DNA of 64,000 nucleotides from Pseudoxanthomonas sp. PXM02 (GCF_014851805.1 NZ_JACVAK010000001.1:806001-870000); one strand, 5' to 3'; shown: positions 29,809 to 42,910, counted from the first letter of the stretch. The notes: generated by a model not told the origin, from the sequence alone. Program-made: numbers and translations.

Positions 29809-30441
29809 TTACTTGATCTGGGTCCGCTTGCCCTGTCCCAGGGCGTACACCTCGGGGGAGCGCTTGCGGGACGCGTCCGGTTTGCGGATCGCCACCTTGT
29901 CATAGCGGCGGCGAAGCTCGCGGATGTAGTCGTCGGAACCGGCCCCCTGGAACAGCTTGATCAGGAACGCCCCGCCCGGCTTCAGATGGCCGTCGGCGAA
30001 TTCCATCGCCAACTCCGCCAGGTGCATCATCCGCGGCTGGTCCACCGCATCCACACCACTCTTATTGGGGGCCATATCGGACAGCACAAGGTCCACCGGT
30101 GCGCCGTCCAGCATGGCTTCCAGTTGCGATAGGACGCTGTCCTCCCTGAAATCCCCATGAAGGAACTCCACCCCGGCCAGCGGCGGCATGTCCAGGATAT
30201 CCATCGCCACCACCCGGCCACTGTCGCCCAGCGCCTGGCGGACGAACTGCGACCAGCCGCCCGGGGCGGCACCCAGATCGACCACGACCATGCCCGGCTT
30301 GAGCAGGCGATCGCGCTCCAGCAGCTCTTCCAGCTTGTAGGCGGCACGCGACCGCAGGCCTTCGGCCTGGGCCTTCTTCACGTAGGGATCGGAGAAGTGT
30401 TCCTTGAGCCAGCGCTGGCTGCTCTTGCTGCGGGTAGCCAT
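29809..30441 (-). CDS. rlmE: 23S rRNA 2'-O-ribose U2552 methyltransferase
   Basis: A 210-residue FtsJ/RrmJ-type enzyme starting MATRSKSSQRWLKEHFSDPY, with the SAM-binding DLGAAPGGW at 55-63 and the VDLVLSDMAPNKSG segment. It lies upstream of ftsH on the same strand, the order seen in E. coli. It is divergent from yhbY with about 100 bases between their starts. The 21-residue upstream extension of the frame is non-homologous. Confidence 0.96.
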   Translation of the reverse strand: MATRSKSSQRWLKEHFSDPYVKKAQAEGLRSRAAYKLEELLERDRLLKPGMVVVDLGAAPGGWSQFVRQALGDSGRVVAMDILDMPPLAGVEFLHGDFREDSVLSQLEAMLDGAPVDLVLSDMAPNKSGVDAVDQPRMMHLAELAMEFADGHLKPGGAFLIKLFQGAGSDDYIRELRRRYDKVAIRKPDASRKRSPEVYALGQGKRTQIK

Positions 30442-30542
30442 GTCGGCAAGGTCTCCGGGCACGCTGCGACGGGGGGCGCCGGAGCCGTTCGTGGGGGCCG
30501 CCATGATACCCTGATCCCCCTTTTCGACCCGTACCGTGCCGC

Positions 30543-30848
30543 ATGCCTGTAGTCCTGACCGCTGCCCAGACCCGTTTCCTGCGCGGCCAGGCCCACGACC
30601 TGAAGGCGCTGCTGCAGATCGGCAACAAGGGCGTCACCCCAGCCTTCATCGCCGAGCTGGACGCCGTGCTGGAGCAGCACGAACTGGTCAAGGTGAAGGT
30701 CATCGGCGAGGACCGTGAGGCCCGCGACACGATGATCGGCGAGCTGGCCGACAAGGCCGACGCCGCCCTGGTGCAGCGCATCGGCCACACCGCCGTGCTG
30801 TACCGCCCCAGCAAGGAACGCCGGCACATCGTGCTGCCGCGCGGCTGA
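30543..30848 (+). CDS. yhbY: YhbY-family CRM-domain RNA-binding protein
   Basis: A 101-residue protein starting MPVVLTAAQTRFLRGQAHDL, with the GNKGVTPAFIAELDAVLEQHELVKVKV core of the CRM fold. It is associated with precursor large ribosomal subunits in E. coli. It is divergent from rlmE and 22 bases before the next gene. Confidence 0.92.
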   Translation: MPVVLTAAQTRFLRGQAHDLKALLQIGNKGVTPAFIAELDAVLEQHELVKVKVIGEDREARDTMIGELADKADAALVQRIGHTAVLYRPSKERRHIVLPRG

Positions 30849-30870
30849 GGCCGACGGCCGGACCGCCGCC

Positions 30871-31248
30871 ATGCAGCTGAACCACGAACTGCCCGACTAC
30901 GCCTTCACTCTGCGGTCCGCCGATGGCCAGACCGCGCGGGTGAACGACCGCACCCTGTCGGCCAGTTTCATCCTGTCGCCGCAGCAGCTCGTCGAGGACT
31001 GGCCGGTCCGGGACAGCGCCGCGCTGGCGCCGGATGACCTGGCGCCCCTGCTCGCACTGCAGCCGGAAGTGATCCTGCTCGGTACCGGCGAACGCCAGGT
31101 CTTTCCGCCTGCCGCCGTCATGGCCGCCTGCCTGCGCCAGGGCGTGGGCCTCGAAGTCATGACCAACGCCGCCGCGGCCCGCACCTTCAACGTGCTGGCG
31201 AGCGAATCGCGCAAGGTCGTGGCGGGATTCCTGCTGGCCCCACGCTGA
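30871..31248 (+). CDS. Mth938-like domain (DUF498) protein
   Basis: A 125-residue single-domain protein. The PEVILLGTGERQVFPPA segment (about 65-81) and VGLEVMTNAAAARTFNVLASESRKV are typical of the DUF498/Mth938 fold, whose human relative is NDUFAF3. Bacterial function is unknown. It probably forms an operon with yhbY and the downstream peptidase gene (22- and 10-base gaps). Confidence 0.85.
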   Translation: MQLNHELPDYAFTLRSADGQTARVNDRTLSASFILSPQQLVEDWPVRDSAALAPDDLAPLLALQPEVILLGTGERQVFPPAAVMAACLRQGVGLEVMTNAAAARTFNVLASESRKVVAGFLLAPR

Positions 31249-31258
31249 CCGCACCGCG

Positions 31259-31888
31259 ATGATGCGGCGCCTGTTCCTGCTGCTCATCGCCCTTCTCGCA
31301 GTCGCCTGCTCACCCTCGCCGCCCGACGCCGGTCAGCGCTACGACGCATGGCGACAGCACGCCGATGCCGGAGAGTTGGCTGACTACGAACGCTTGCTGG
31401 CACAGGCCGGCGTCCGCGAGGTCGTCCCCATGTCCGCGCTGCTGCGATCGAGCCGGCGCTGGCGCACGTGCGATGCGCCGGAGTTCCTGCTGCCACCGCG
31501 TGAGAAGGCCGCTGCCATCGTGCCCGTGCTGCGCGTAATCGCGCAGTTGGAGCGCCTGGGCATCGTCGAAGGCGGCAACGCGCGCTCCGGCTACCGGTCC
31601 GTCGAGCTGAATCACTGCTCGGGCGGCAGCAGTCGCAGCCGCCACCTCCTCAACAACGCGCTGGATTTCGACCTGGTCGACGACACCCGCGTGCAGGCGC
31701 TGTGCGACTTCTGGCGCACGCAGGGGTCGTCGCTGGGAATGGGACTGGGCTTCTACACGCCGACGATGATCCACATCGACACCGCCGGTCACCGGACGTG
31801 GGGAACAGACCACCATCGCGGGACGTCGCTGTGCGTCAGTCCTGTTGGCCGATCCAGCGATGCCGCGCCCAATCGCAGGACGCCATAG
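31259..31888 (+). CDS. M15-type peptidase-like lipoprotein
   Basis: A 209-residue exported lipoprotein (MMRRLFLLLIALLAVAC, lipidation at C17). The region ARSGYRSVELNHCSGGSSRSRHLLNNALDFDL follows the Y-R-S ... H ... D pattern of D-Ala-D-Ala carboxypeptidase M15_3 enzymes, and a later MIHIDTAGHRTWG supplies the third zinc ligand. It should act on periplasmic peptidoglycan peptides. It is convergent with the nlpD-like gene, another cell-wall factor. An ATG one codon later is an alternative start. Confidence 0.78.
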   Translation: MMRRLFLLLIALLAVACSPSPPDAGQRYDAWRQHADAGELADYERLLAQAGVREVVPMSALLRSSRRWRTCDAPEFLLPPREKAAAIVPVLRVIAQLERLGIVEGGNARSGYRSVELNHCSGGSSRSRHLLNNALDFDLVDDTRVQALCDFWRTQGSSLGMGLGFYTPTMIHIDTAGHRTWGTDHHRGTSLCVSPVGRSSDAAPNRRTP

Positions 31889-31935
31889 CGCGACTGTGGC
31901 GCGTCACCTCGGCACACGGCCGCGACCCTGCCGGC

Positions 31936-32727
31936 TCAGCGCGGCGGCAGATACTGCAGCGGATCGACCGGCTTGCCGTTGTGGCGGATCTCGAAGTGCA
32001 GCATCTCGCGCGAGGCGCCGCTGCTGCCCATTTCCGCGATCTGCTGGCCGGCCTTGATGCTCTGGCCTTCGTTGACCAGACGCTTGCGGTTGTGGCCGTA
32101 AGCGGACAGCCAGGCTTCGCTGTGCTTGACGATGATCAGCTCGCCATAGCCGACCAGGCCGGCGCCGGAATAGACCACCACGCCATCGGCCGCCGCCCGC
32201 ACCGCCTGTCCGCCGGTGCCGGCGATATCCACGCCCTGCTTGGTGGCGTCGCCTGCGACGAAGCGCCCGATCAAATGGCCATCGGCCGGCCAGCGCCAGG
32301 AAAAACCGCTGCTCGCCGGGGCGGGCGTCGCCGCCGGGCGAGTGACGGGCGCCGGCGGCGGTGCAGGACGCGTGGTCGCGCCGGTGGCCGGCTTGGTCAC
32401 CGTGGCGGTAGTCGGACGGCTGCCGCTGCTGCCGGGGAACAGCTTGAGCGACTGGCCGGGATAGATCGTGTAGGGCGCCGCCAGGCTGTTCCAGCGGGCC
32501 AGGTCGTTGACGTCGACGCCGTTGCGGAACGCGATGCCGTACAGCGTGTCGCCCCGCTGCACGCGCACCGTCGCACCCGGCTTGCCCTGCGACGATGTCT
32601 GCCGCGCGGGTGAGGACGCGGAAGGCTCGCGGACCACCGTGGTGGAACAGGCGCCGAGCACGGCGATGGCGATGCCGATCAGGAGCGCACGCGTGATGCG
32701 ATGGCCGGGGCGGGACGTCGTGGTCAT
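31936..32727 (-). CDS. nlpD: NlpD-like LysM/degenerate M23 amidase activator
   Basis: A 263-residue lipoprotein (lipobox VLGAC at 23-27). It has one LysM domain (GATVRVQRGDTLYGIAFRNGV), a Pro/Thr/Ala linker, and a C-terminal LytM domain from about 145. The zinc motif is degenerate: the first H-x-x-x-D site reads KQGVDIAG and the later motif YGHN ... LHFEIR lacks one His. This is what EnvC/NlpD activators show, so I infer activation of an AmiC-type amidase rather than catalysis. The gene closes the surE-pcm-exoD-nlpD series. rpoS, which follows it in E. coli, is absent. Confidence 0.85.
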   Translation of the reverse strand: MTTTSRPGHRITRALLIGIAIAVLGACSTTVVREPSASSPARQTSSQGKPGATVRVQRGDTLYGIAFRNGVDVNDLARWNSLAAPYTIYPGQSLKLFPGSSGSRPTTATVTKPATGATTRPAPPPAPVTRPAATPAPASSGFSWRWPADGHLIGRFVAGDATKQGVDIAGTGGQAVRAAADGVVVYSGAGLVGYGELIIVKHSEAWLSAYGHNRKRLVNEGQSIKAGQQIAEMGSSGASREMLHFEIRHNGKPVDPLQYLPPR

Positions 32728-32766
32728 GCGTTCGGTCGTTTCCTCAACAGGGCGGAGCTGGCCGGC

Positions 32767-33432
32767 TCAACCGGTCAATCGCTGGAACAGTTCGCGCGCA
32801 GCCACACCACCACCACCGATCAGCACGCTGAAATAGATGATCGTGCCGATGTTGGCCAGGTGCCCCAACAGGATCGCGCCACCGTCGCGCTGGATGAATC
32901 CGATGGCGTACAGCAGCAGAGCCAAGGCTGGCAGGGTGTTGCTGAATGGTACGAATCCGAACGGCGCCATCAGCAGCAGCGCCGCAAGGATGAAAGCCAG
33001 GTTGTTGATGACGCCCTGCCCCGGCCCGTCGACGAAGAAGCGCAACCGGTGCGGCCTGCTGATCTTCTCCATGCGGCGCACCCACACCAGTCCGGCTTTC
33101 AGGCCAGGACGCAGGCGATCGGCAGGCAGGGCCTTGTCTTTGATGCGCTTCGGCAGCCACAACGGCCGGTTGATGAGGCGACTGACGCCCACCAGCAGAA
33201 TGGCGGCACCGAACACCGTGCTCACGCCCGGGATCGATACCGGGATCAGGAACACCAGCGTCAGCAGGATGGTCAGCAGCAGCAGGCCCTCATCGCTGAA
33301 GACGTCGAGCAGTTCGCCCAGGCTGAGCTTGTCGGGCGGCAGCCGCTCGATGATGCCGGCCACCTGTTCGCCCAATGACGCGGCGCTGTTGGGAAGTCCG
33401 TTGGCTTGCGGGGAATCCGTCACGTCGTTCAA
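32767..33432 (-). CDS. ExoD-family membrane protein
   Basis: A 221-residue protein with hydrophobic segments near 52-83, 140-160, 170-183 and 190-210. [28 protein letters not shown] and LPKRI followed by a charged loop are typical of the ExoD family, first linked to exopolysaccharide production in rhizobia; the biochemical role is unknown. Its start overlaps the pcm stop by four bases, placing it inside the surE-pcm-nlpD operon, where E. coli has no gene. Confidence 0.85.
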   Translation of the reverse strand: MNDVTDSPQANGLPNSAASLGEQVAGIIERLPPDKLSLGELLDVFSDEGLLLLTILLTLVFLIPVSIPGVSTVFGAAILLVGVSRLINRPLWLPKRIKDKALPADRLRPGLKAGLVWVRRMEKISRPHRLRFFVDGPGQGVINNLAFILAALLLMAPFGFVPFSNTLPALALLLYAIGFIQRDGGAILLGHLANIGTIIYFSVLIGGGGVAARELFQRLTG

Positions 33433-34106
33433 TCCAGGGTGCCGGACAGCAGCGGCACGAAGACGACCGGCGCCAGCGTGGTTTCCTCGACGCTGCCATC
33501 GGCACGCTTCACCAGCTTTACCAGCGACTGCGAACCGCTGCCGCCGACGGGCGCGACGAGTTGCCCGCCCACGGCGAGTTGTTCCACCAGCACCGGCACC
33601 AGCGCCGGCGCCGCGGCGGTCACGATGATGGCGTCATAGGGTCCATGCTCGACCCAGCCGATGCGGCCATCGTCGTGCTTGCTGCGCACGTTCATGCCGA
33701 GCTGGCGCAACCGCTTGCGCGCCTGCCGCAGCAGGTCGCCAATGCGTTCGACCGTGTAGACCTCCAGACCCAGGATGGCCAGTACTGCCGCCTGGTAACC
33801 CGAGCCCGTGCCGATCTCCAGCACCTTCTTCGGCTCCGTCTCCAGCAGCACCTCGGTCATCCTTGCCACCACCCACGGTTGTGAGATGGTCTGGCTGTGG
33901 CCGATCGGCAGCGCGGTGTCTTCATACGCGCGCGTGGCGAGTGCTTCATCGACGAACAGGTGGCGCGGCAGCGTGCGGATCGCGTTGAGCACGCGCTCGT
34001 CGGCGATGCCCGATTCGCGGAGGCGTTCGACCAGACGGTCACGGACGCGCTGCGAGGTCATGCCCATGCCCACCGCTTCGGGCTGCAGCCGCAAGCGCGG
34101 CGTCAT
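33429..34106 (-). CDS. pcm: protein-L-isoaspartate O-methyltransferase
   Basis: A 225-residue repair methyltransferase. EIGTGSGYQ at 97-105 is the SAM-binding loop, and [17 protein letters not shown] (61-77) is the PCMT active-site segment. It methylates isoaspartate in damaged proteins so that it can revert to aspartate. It overlaps surE by four bases upstream and exoD downstream. Confidence 0.95.
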   Translation of the reverse strand: MTPRLRLQPEAVGMGMTSQRVRDRLVERLRESGIADERVLNAIRTLPRHLFVDEALATRAYEDTALPIGHSQTISQPWVVARMTEVLLETEPKKVLEIGTGSGYQAAVLAILGLEVYTVERIGDLLRQARKRLRQLGMNVRSKHDDGRIGWVEHGPYDAIIVTAAAPALVPVLVEQLAVGGQLVAPVGGSGSQSLVKLVKRADGSVEETTLAPVVFVPLLSGTLD

Positions 34107-34882
34107 GCCGATTCCTCAAGCGCCGCGGACAGGCCGCCAACCCAGCCCGCCACCTTCTCCAGCGCCTGGTAACGGGTCAGGTCGACATGGATCGGCGTGA
34201 TCGAGATATGGCCGGTGCGCACCGCATGGAAGTCCGTGCCTGGGCCTGCATCCTGCTCGCGTCCGGCGGGACCGATCCAGTACACGGTGTGGCCGCGCGG
34301 ATCCGGCTGCGGCACGCAGGGCTCGGACCGGTGGCGATTGCCGAGCCGCGTGACCTCGAACCCGCGCACGTCGGCCCACGCCAGGTCCGGCACGTTGACG
34401 TTGAGAATGGTGTCGGCAGGCAGCGGATCGGCCTTCAGGCGGGCGACGATTTCCACTGCGGCGCGCGCGGCGGTCTCGTAATGTTTCGCGTCGTGGTTCT
34501 TGCTGGCCAGCGACATCGCCACGGCCGGCAGACCCAGGAAACGACCCTCCATCGCCGCCGACACGGTGCCCGAGTAGATGACGTCGTCGCCCAGGTTCGC
34601 CGTGTTGTTGATGCCGGACACCACGATGTCCGGTTCGAACTCGAGCATGCCGGTCAGCGCCAGGTGCACGCAGTCCGTCGGTGTGCCCGCGATGCTGCAG
34701 GTGTAGTGGTCAATGCGCTTCAGCCGGATCGGCAGGTCGAGCGTCAGCGAGTTGCTGGCACCGGAACGGTCGCGGTCGGGAGCGACCACGTACACCTCGT
34801 GACCCGCGCTGCGCAGGCCCTCTGCCAGGATTCGGATGCCGGGGGCGTCGACGCCGTCGTCGTTGCTGACCAGTACGCGCAT
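34103..34882 (-). CDS. surE: 5'/3'-nucleotidase SurE
   Basis: A 259-residue survival phosphatase starting [16 protein letters not shown], with metal ligands D8-D9 and the [20 protein letters not shown] segment that carries further ligands. It hydrolyses nucleoside monophosphates and polyphosphate. The start at 34882 is set by homology; eight extra upstream codons are not typical. It is divergent from the Smr gene. Confidence 0.95.
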   Translation of the reverse strand: MRVLVSNDDGVDAPGIRILAEGLRSAGHEVYVVAPDRDRSGASNSLTLDLPIRLKRIDHYTCSIAGTPTDCVHLALTGMLEFEPDIVVSGINNTANLGDDVIYSGTVSAAMEGRFLGLPAVAMSLASKNHDAKHYETAARAAVEIVARLKADPLPADTILNVNVPDLAWADVRGFEVTRLGNRHRSEPCVPQPDPRGHTVYWIGPAGREQDAGPGTDFHAVRTGHISITPIHVDLTRYQALEKVAGWVGGLSAALEESA

Positions 34883-34971
34883 GGGTTTCCTCGAGAACGG
34901 CCCCATGATACCGGAACCGCGCCGAGGCTTCCCGCGCTTGCGTCACGTCGCGATGCCGCTACGCTGGTCAT

Positions 34972-35514
34972 ATGTCCAACGCAACGCCACCCGACGACGA
35001 TGACGCCGCGCTGTTCCGCGATGCGATCGGCGAAGTGCGCAGGCTGCAGGCGGCGCCGGCCCCACCGCGCAAGGCGCCGCCCAGGCCCGCGGCACGCATG
35101 GCCGAGCGCGATGAATCCGATGCGCGGAACGAATTCCAGCGTGGCCTGGACGCACTGGACCTGCATGCGGCGGGCGATGTCCTGAGCTATCGCCGGGAAG
35201 CGCTGTCTCCACGTGCCTTCCAGCGGCTGAAGCGCGGCCAGTTTTCGGTGCAGGACGAACTGGACCTTCACGGTGCGACCGCCCTGCAGGCGGAAGGACT
35301 GCTGCGGCGTTTCCTCGCCGATGCGCACGCACACGACCATGGTTGCGTGCGCGTCATCCACGGAAAAGGGCAGCGATCGGATGGCGACGCGCCCGTACTG
35401 AAGAACTTGGTCGACCGACTGCTCCGTCAGCGCTCCGATGTAATGGCCTTCCATTCGGCGCCGCCCACGCAGGGCGGCACCGGTGCAGTGCTGGTGCTGC
35501 TGGCGCACCGCTGA
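34972..35514 (+). CDS. Smr/MutS2-C domain protein
   Basis: A 180-residue protein with a charged N-terminal region and a C-terminal Smr domain from about 90: LDLHGATALQAEGLLRRFLADA, then CVRVIHGKGQRSDG and FHSAPPTQGGTGAVLVLL. LDLHG and HGKG are the two Smr signatures. Stand-alone Smr proteins cleave DNA or RNA; in E. coli SmrB cuts mRNA between collided ribosomes. This gene interrupts the E. coli-type truD-surE order on the opposite strand. Confidence 0.88.
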   Translation: MSNATPPDDDDAALFRDAIGEVRRLQAAPAPPRKAPPRPAARMAERDESDARNEFQRGLDALDLHAAGDVLSYRREALSPRAFQRLKRGQFSVQDELDLHGATALQAEGLLRRFLADAHAHDHGCVRVIHGKGQRSDGDAPVLKNLVDRLLRQRSDVMAFHSAPPTQGGTGAVLVLLAHR

Positions 35515-35558
35515 CCGGGCGCGTCATCCGTGCGAGCGCCCGACTCCTGCCGTGCGTC

Positions 35559-35783
35559 TTACTGCTGACTGGCGGCCTTTTCTTCGAAGCGGGGCGGATT
35601 GATCCAAGTCAGATGGATGCCGCGCCGCTTGGCGATGCGTTCCACGTAAGCGATGTACTGCTGCTCGGCGGTCAGCTGACGCTGTTCCGGTGGCGGCGCG
35701 GACGCGGTGCCGCCGGTGCTGGCACAGGACACCAGCAGACCACAGATGGACACGACGACGGCAAGACGAATCATGGCGCTCAT
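35559..35783 (-). CDS. small lipoprotein, unknown function
   Basis: A 74-residue protein with signal MSAMIRLAVVVSICGLLVSC (lipidation at C20) and a 50-residue charged mature part containing TAEQQYIAYVERIAKRRGIHLTWINPP. GGAGGAG lies five bases before the first ATG, which settles the start. It is upstream of truD on the same strand with 115 bases between. I do not recognise a family. Confidence 0.8.
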   Translation of the reverse strand: MSAMIRLAVVVSICGLLVSCASTGGTASAPPPEQRQLTAEQQYIAYVERIAKRRGIHLTWINPPRFEEKAASQQ

Positions 35784-35897
35784 GGCGACTCCTCCAATGC
35801 AGTGGAAGACGGTCCGGCCCCGCCGATGCCCTTCATTACCGCTGCACGGCGCGCCTGATTCCGCTTATACGCCTGCGGCGGAACGCTTCCAGTGCCC

Positions 35898-36956
35898 TCA
35901 GCCGCGTTCCGACGGACGGTCGTCAACTTGCGACACGTCGACCACCGATCCCAGTTCGTGCAGCACCGCGGTGGCATAGCTGCCCGGTGGCAACGCGAAC
36001 ACCAGGCGCAGCGTGCCGGCCGCCAACCACGACCACGTCAGCCCGTCCGGGCGAAGCCTCAGTGCACGGCGCTCCTGGCGCAGCCCTTCGCGCTCGAGGC
36101 CATCCCGCATAGCCTGCGCGTCCTCATCCTGCAACGCGAGCATCTCGCACTCACGCGCAGCGGCCTGTGTGCGCGGCTCGCCGGCACCCCACGAGGGGCC
36201 GGTGGGATGGATATCGAAGTCCCGGAGACGTTGCGCCAACACGTCGTCCCAAGGCTCGGGTCCAAAGACGCTGCGGCTGCCGGCGAGCATCCAGACTTCG
36301 CCTTCCAGGCCACGATTCCAGCTGCCATCGGCCAGCCTAGCAGCCAACACGCGGTTGAACAGCTCCGAGCGCGCGGCCGAGATCAACAGCGAACGCTGCT
36401 CACGCCGGACTCGCCGCCCGGCGAACATCGCCAGCGCTGCCGCCACGTTGCCGCCATCACGGCCGAAACGCTGCTCGCCAAACCAGTTCGGTAGACCCTG
36501 TGCCGCGATTTCGTTCAGGCGTGCGTCGATGGCATCGGGATCGCCTGCCACGTCGCGCAGTACGAGTTCGAACCGATTGCCGGCGAGTGCGCCACGCGGC
36601 AGCTTGCGCGAATGCCAGGTCGACTCGACCACCTTCAGGTCGTCGGATCCCAGTGTCGCCAGATCCGGCGCCACCTTGCGCGGCAGGTGCACACTGAAGC
36701 GCTGCCGGGTGACCGCATGACGATCCTTGAGCCCGGCATAGCCGACGCCCATCTCGGCGATGCCCGCCCATGCAGCGATACGCTTGGCGGCAAAGGCGGT
36801 GTTCATTCCCCGCTTCTCGACGGTCAGCAGCAAATGCTCGCCTTCGCCCGAGGGATCGAAGCCGGGCAATTCTTCGACGACGAAGTCCTCCGGCATGCTG
36901 CGGATGCGCGCCGACAGCACCGGCGCGCCGAACGCGCGGGGCAACGCCTCACTCAC
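35898..36956 (-). CDS. truD: tRNA pseudouridine(13) synthase
   Basis: A 352-residue enzyme with [26 protein letters not shown] at the start and the catalytic Asp in [18 protein letters not shown]. The [12 protein letters not shown] and [10 protein letters not shown] motifs fit TruD. The start is GTG at 36956, overlapping the ispF stop by four bases (GTGA); the longer open frame runs backwards through ispF and is rejected. Confidence 0.93.
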   Translation of the reverse strand: MSEALPRAFGAPVLSARIRSMPEDFVVEELPGFDPSGEGEHLLLTVEKRGMNTAFAAKRIAAWAGIAEMGVGYAGLKDRHAVTRQRFSVHLPRKVAPDLATLGSDDLKVVESTWHSRKLPRGALAGNRFELVLRDVAGDPDAIDARLNEIAAQGLPNWFGEQRFGRDGGNVAAALAMFAGRRVRREQRSLLISAARSELFNRVLAARLADGSWNRGLEGEVWMLAGSRSVFGPEPWDDVLAQRLRDFDIHPTGPSWGAGEPRTQAAARECEMLALQDEDAQAMRDGLEREGLRQERRALRLRPDGLTWSWLAAGTLRLVFALPPGSYATAVLHELGSVVDVSQVDDRPSERG

Positions 36957-37444
36957 GCGCGCACCAGCAGCGCCACGGCCTGCGCCGCGATGCCTTCGCC
37001 GCGCCCGGTGAAGCCGAGCTTCTCCGTCGTCGTCGCCTTGATGCTGACGGCGTCGATATCGATACCCAGGTCTTCCGCCACGCAGGCGCGCATCGCGTCG
37101 GCATGCGGCCCGACTTTCGGCCGCTCGCAGATCACGGTGACGTCGACGTTGCCGACCCGCCAGCCGCGCTCGCCGACCAGCGTGTTGCAATGACGAACAA
37201 AGGCCCGACTGTCGGCGCCTTTCCAGCGATCATCAGATGGCGGGAAATGCCTGCCGATGTCGCCCAGCGCCAGCGCGCCCAGCATCGCGTCGCACAGCGC
37301 ATGCAGCACGACATCGCCGTCGCTGTGCGCCAGCACGCCGCGGTCGTGTGGCACGCGCACGCCCCCCAGCATGACGTGGTCGCCGTCGCCGAAGGCGTGC
37401 ACATCGAAGCCCTGGCCGATGCGGATGTTCAATGAGTCAGGCAT
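36953..37444 (-). CDS. ispF: 2-C-methyl-D-erythritol 2,4-cyclodiphosphate synthase
   Basis: A 163-residue trimeric zinc enzyme of the MEP isoprenoid pathway, starting [19 protein letters not shown]. The D-V-H metal site and the [18 protein letters not shown] signature are intact, and the late [21 protein letters not shown] segment is canonical. It lies directly after ispD, which makes its substrate precursor. Confidence 0.96.
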   Translation of the reverse strand: MPDSLNIRIGQGFDVHAFGDGDHVMLGGVRVPHDRGVLAHSDGDVVLHALCDAMLGALALGDIGRHFPPSDDRWKGADSRAFVRHCNTLVGERGWRVGNVDVTVICERPKVGPHADAMRACVAEDLGIDIDAVSIKATTTEKLGFTGRGEGIAAQAVALLVRA

Positions 37445-37462
37445 GTCGTGTCCGGTAAGGCG

Positions 37463-38158
37463 TCAGCGGTCGCGCTGCGCCCGTTCGTAGGCGAACCGCG
37501 CGAGGTCCGCCGGCGTGGTGATCTTGAAATTGCTTTCGGAGCCTTCCACCAGCAGCGGGCGCAGGCCCAGGCGTTCCATTGCCATCGCCTCGTCGGTGAC
37601 CTCGACGCCGTCGGTGGTGGCCGCTTCCAGCGCGCGGGTCAGCTGCAGGCGACGGAACAGCTGCGGGGTGAAGGCACGCCACAGACGCTCGCGTGGTTCG
37701 GTGCCGTCGATACCGCCATCGTCGCCGGCGCGCTTCAACGTATCGCGCACCGGTGCGGCGAGGATCGCGCCGACAGGATCGTTACGGCCGCGCTCCAGCA
37801 ACTGCGACAGATCGGCCAGCGACAGGTTCGGGCGCGCGGCGTCATGCACCAGCACGAAGTCATCCGCACGCACGTGATCGGGGAGTGCACGCAGGCCCGC
37901 CAGCACCGACGCCGCCCGGCTTGCTCCACCGATACAGGCCTGCACGGGCTTGTCCGCGAACACCGTCCAACCCGGCCAGTCGGGATCGTTCTCCGACACC
38001 GGCACCACGGCGCCTTCGACGGCGTCGTGGGCGAACAATGCCGTCAGTGTGTGGGCGATCAGCGGCGCGCCGTCCACTACCAGGTACTGCTTGGGGAGCT
38101 CACTGCCAAAGCGGGTGCCACGCCCGGCGGCGGGTACGACAGCCCAGATGCGCGCCAT
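37463..38158 (-). CDS. ispD: 2-C-methyl-D-erythritol 4-phosphate cytidylyltransferase
   Basis: A 231-residue nucleotidyltransferase beginning [20 protein letters not shown], with PKQYL and the VLVHDAARP signature. It makes CDP-methylerythritol from CTP and MEP. Its ATG overlaps the ftsB stop by one base (TGATG), giving the classical ftsB-ispD-ispF-truD order. Confidence 0.96.
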   Translation of the reverse strand: MARIWAVVPAAGRGTRFGSELPKQYLVVDGAPLIAHTLTALFAHDAVEGAVVPVSENDPDWPGWTVFADKPVQACIGGASRAASVLAGLRALPDHVRADDFVLVHDAARPNLSLADLSQLLERGRNDPVGAILAAPVRDTLKRAGDDGGIDGTEPRERLWRAFTPQLFRRLQLTRALEAATTDGVEVTDEAMAMERLGLRPLLVEGSESNFKITTPADLARFAYERAQRDR

Positions 38159-38502
38159 CAGGGAGCAGGCTCCGCGGCGTCACCGTCGCTGCCGTCCCCG
38201 CCAGTAGCAGGTGGCGGCGGGACAGGTTCGACCACGCGGTAGAACTTCTCACCCGGCTTGATCATGCCCAGTTCGCTGCGCGCACGCTCCTCGACCGCCG
38301 ATTCGCCGGACTTGAGGTCCTCGACTTCGGCGGCCAGGGCATCGTTGCGCTCCTGCAGGCCCGCGTTCTCGCGCTTCTGCACCAGGACCTGCTGTTCCAG
38401 CGCGACGACCTGGCCCGAACTGCCGACGCCGAACCAGAACTTGTACTGCAGCCATCCCAGCAGCAGTACCAGCACCAGCAGGAGCCAGGGCGCCTTGCGC
38501 AT
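38158..38502 (-). CDS. ftsB: cell division protein FtsB
   Basis: A 114-residue bitopic protein: membrane helix at 4-22, then a leucine/valine-heptad coiled coil (about 30-70) and the [25 protein letters not shown] motif of FtsB/DivIC. It joins FtsL and FtsQ at the septum. It lies just after eno, as in E. coli. The last 20 residues are Pro/Gly/Asp-rich. Confidence 0.93.
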   Translation of the reverse strand: MRKAPWLLLVLVLLLGWLQYKFWFGVGSSGQVVALEQQVLVQKRENAGLQERNDALAAEVEDLKSGESAVEERARSELGMIKPGEKFYRVVEPVPPPPATGGDGSDGDAAEPAP

Positions 38503-38505
38503 GGA

Positions 38506-39804
<1,299 letters not shown>

Positions 39805-39809
39805 TCAGC

Positions 39810-40643
39810 TCAGAGAGTGGATTCGAGGAAACCGTTCTTCTTGGTAATGCCGTCCAGCGCCAGCAGCGTTTCCAGCAGCGCTTCCATCTTGTCCAGCGGC
39901 CACGCATTGGGGCCATCGGACAGGGCCTTGGCCGGATCCGGATGGGTTTCCGCAAACAGGCCGGCAACGCCAACGGCGACCGCCGCACGCGCCAGCACCG
40001 GCACGAACTCGCGCTGCCCGCCCGAGCTGGTGCCCTGCCCGCCCGGCAACTGCACCGAATGCGTCGCGTCAAACACGACCGGGCAACCGGTATCGCGCAT
40101 CACGCTCAGCGAGCGCATGTCGCTGACCAGATTGTTGTAGCCGAACGACGCGCCGCGCTCACAGACCATGATGTCCTGGTTGCCGGTGGCCTTGGCCTTC
40201 TCGACGACCGGCTTCATGTCCCACGGCGACAGGAACTGGCCCTTCTTGATATTGACCGGCTTGCCGGCCGAGCAGACCTTCTTGATGAAGTCGGTCTGGC
40301 GCACCAGGAACGCCGGGGTCTGCAGCACGTCGACGACGGCCGCGACCTCGTCCATCGGGGTGTACTCGTGCACGTCGGTCAACACCGGCACGCCGACCTG
40401 CTTCTTCACCGCGTCCAGCACCTTCAGGCCTTCTTCCATGCCCGGGCCACGGAAGCTCGTGCCGGAGGTGCGGTTGGCCTTGTCGAAGCTCGACTTGAAG
40501 ATGAAGTTCATCCCCAGCTTGTCGGTGATTTCCTTGAGACGGCCGGCCACGTCAATCTGCAATTGCATCGACTCGATGACGCAGGGGCCGGCGATCAGGA
40601 ACAGGGGCTGGTCCAGCCCGACGTCGAATCCACAGAGTTTCAT
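39810..40643 (-). CDS. kdsA: 3-deoxy-8-phosphooctulonate (KDO-8-P) synthase
   Basis: A 277-residue enzyme that condenses phosphoenolpyruvate with arabinose 5-phosphate for lipopolysaccharide [23 protein letters not shown] and [10 protein letters not shown] are signature blocks. The early motif reads IAGPCVIES with C21, where metal-independent enzymes such as that of E. coli have Asn. This predicts the metal-dependent class. It is 17 bases upstream of eno. Confidence 0.96.
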   Translation of the reverse strand: MKLCGFDVGLDQPLFLIAGPCVIESMQLQIDVAGRLKEITDKLGMNFIFKSSFDKANRTSGTSFRGPGMEEGLKVLDAVKKQVGVPVLTDVHEYTPMDEVAAVVDVLQTPAFLVRQTDFIKKVCSAGKPVNIKKGQFLSPWDMKPVVEKAKATGNQDIMVCERGASFGYNNLVSDMRSLSVMRDTGCPVVFDATHSVQLPGGQGTSSGGQREFVPVLARAAVAVGVAGLFAETHPDPAKALSDGPNAWPLDKMEALLETLLALDGITKKNGFLESTL

Positions 40644-40692
40644 TCACCACTCCTTCGTTGCAGGCACCGCGAACGGCGCCGATGCAGGACAG

Positions 40693-42435
<1,743 letters not shown>

Positions 42436-42494
42436 TCAGCGGATTTCACGCTGGGAAGCCTTATGCCGCAAGGCTTCCAGCGGATCAACGAGAA

Positions 42495-42746
42495 TCAGGG
42501 CTTGCGCTCTTCCTCTTCGTCACCCGCCTTCTTCTGCTGGCCCTCCGCGGCCTTGCGCTGCTTGGCGGCGGCTTCGTTGGCCGCACGGCGGCGCGCCTTG
42601 GCCTCCGGGTCGGAGGGGTCACTGGTCTGGGACTGGTCCTGCTTGGGCTTGTCCGTGTCGCTGGTGCGGGACTGGGCAAAGGCCTGGACCGCGAACAGCG
42701 CGCCAAGGGCGGCGGCGGACAGCAGCAACAGGTTGCGGGACTTCAT
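42495..42746 (-). CDS. small exported charged protein
   Basis: An 83-residue protein with signal peptide MKSRNLLLLSAAALGALFAV, probably cut after AFA or AFAQ. The mature part is entirely polar: a Ser/Asp/Lys/Gln stretch, then Ala/Arg/Lys heptads (EAKARRRAANEAAAKQRKA) and an acidic/basic end, so mostly disordered or a single helix. GAGGAG precedes the start. I do not recognise a family. It is upstream of pyrG and divergent from the next gene. Confidence 0.72.
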   Translation of the reverse strand: MKSRNLLLLSAAALGALFAVQAFAQSRTSDTDKPKQDQSQTSDPSDPEAKARRRAANEAAAKQRKAAEGQQKKAGDEEEERKP

Positions 42747-42910
42747 GGCGATGCTCCTCGTGGATGGCGGAAACATGGGGCGCCGGATGGCGTTTTCCAA
42801 GGGCATCCCTGTCCACGCGCGCAGTTTCAGCCTGTGCGACTGAACATGGCAAAAATCCGGGGCAGGCGGCACACTGCCGCTCCCATCAAGCTCCCGACAG
42901 AGGACGTCGC

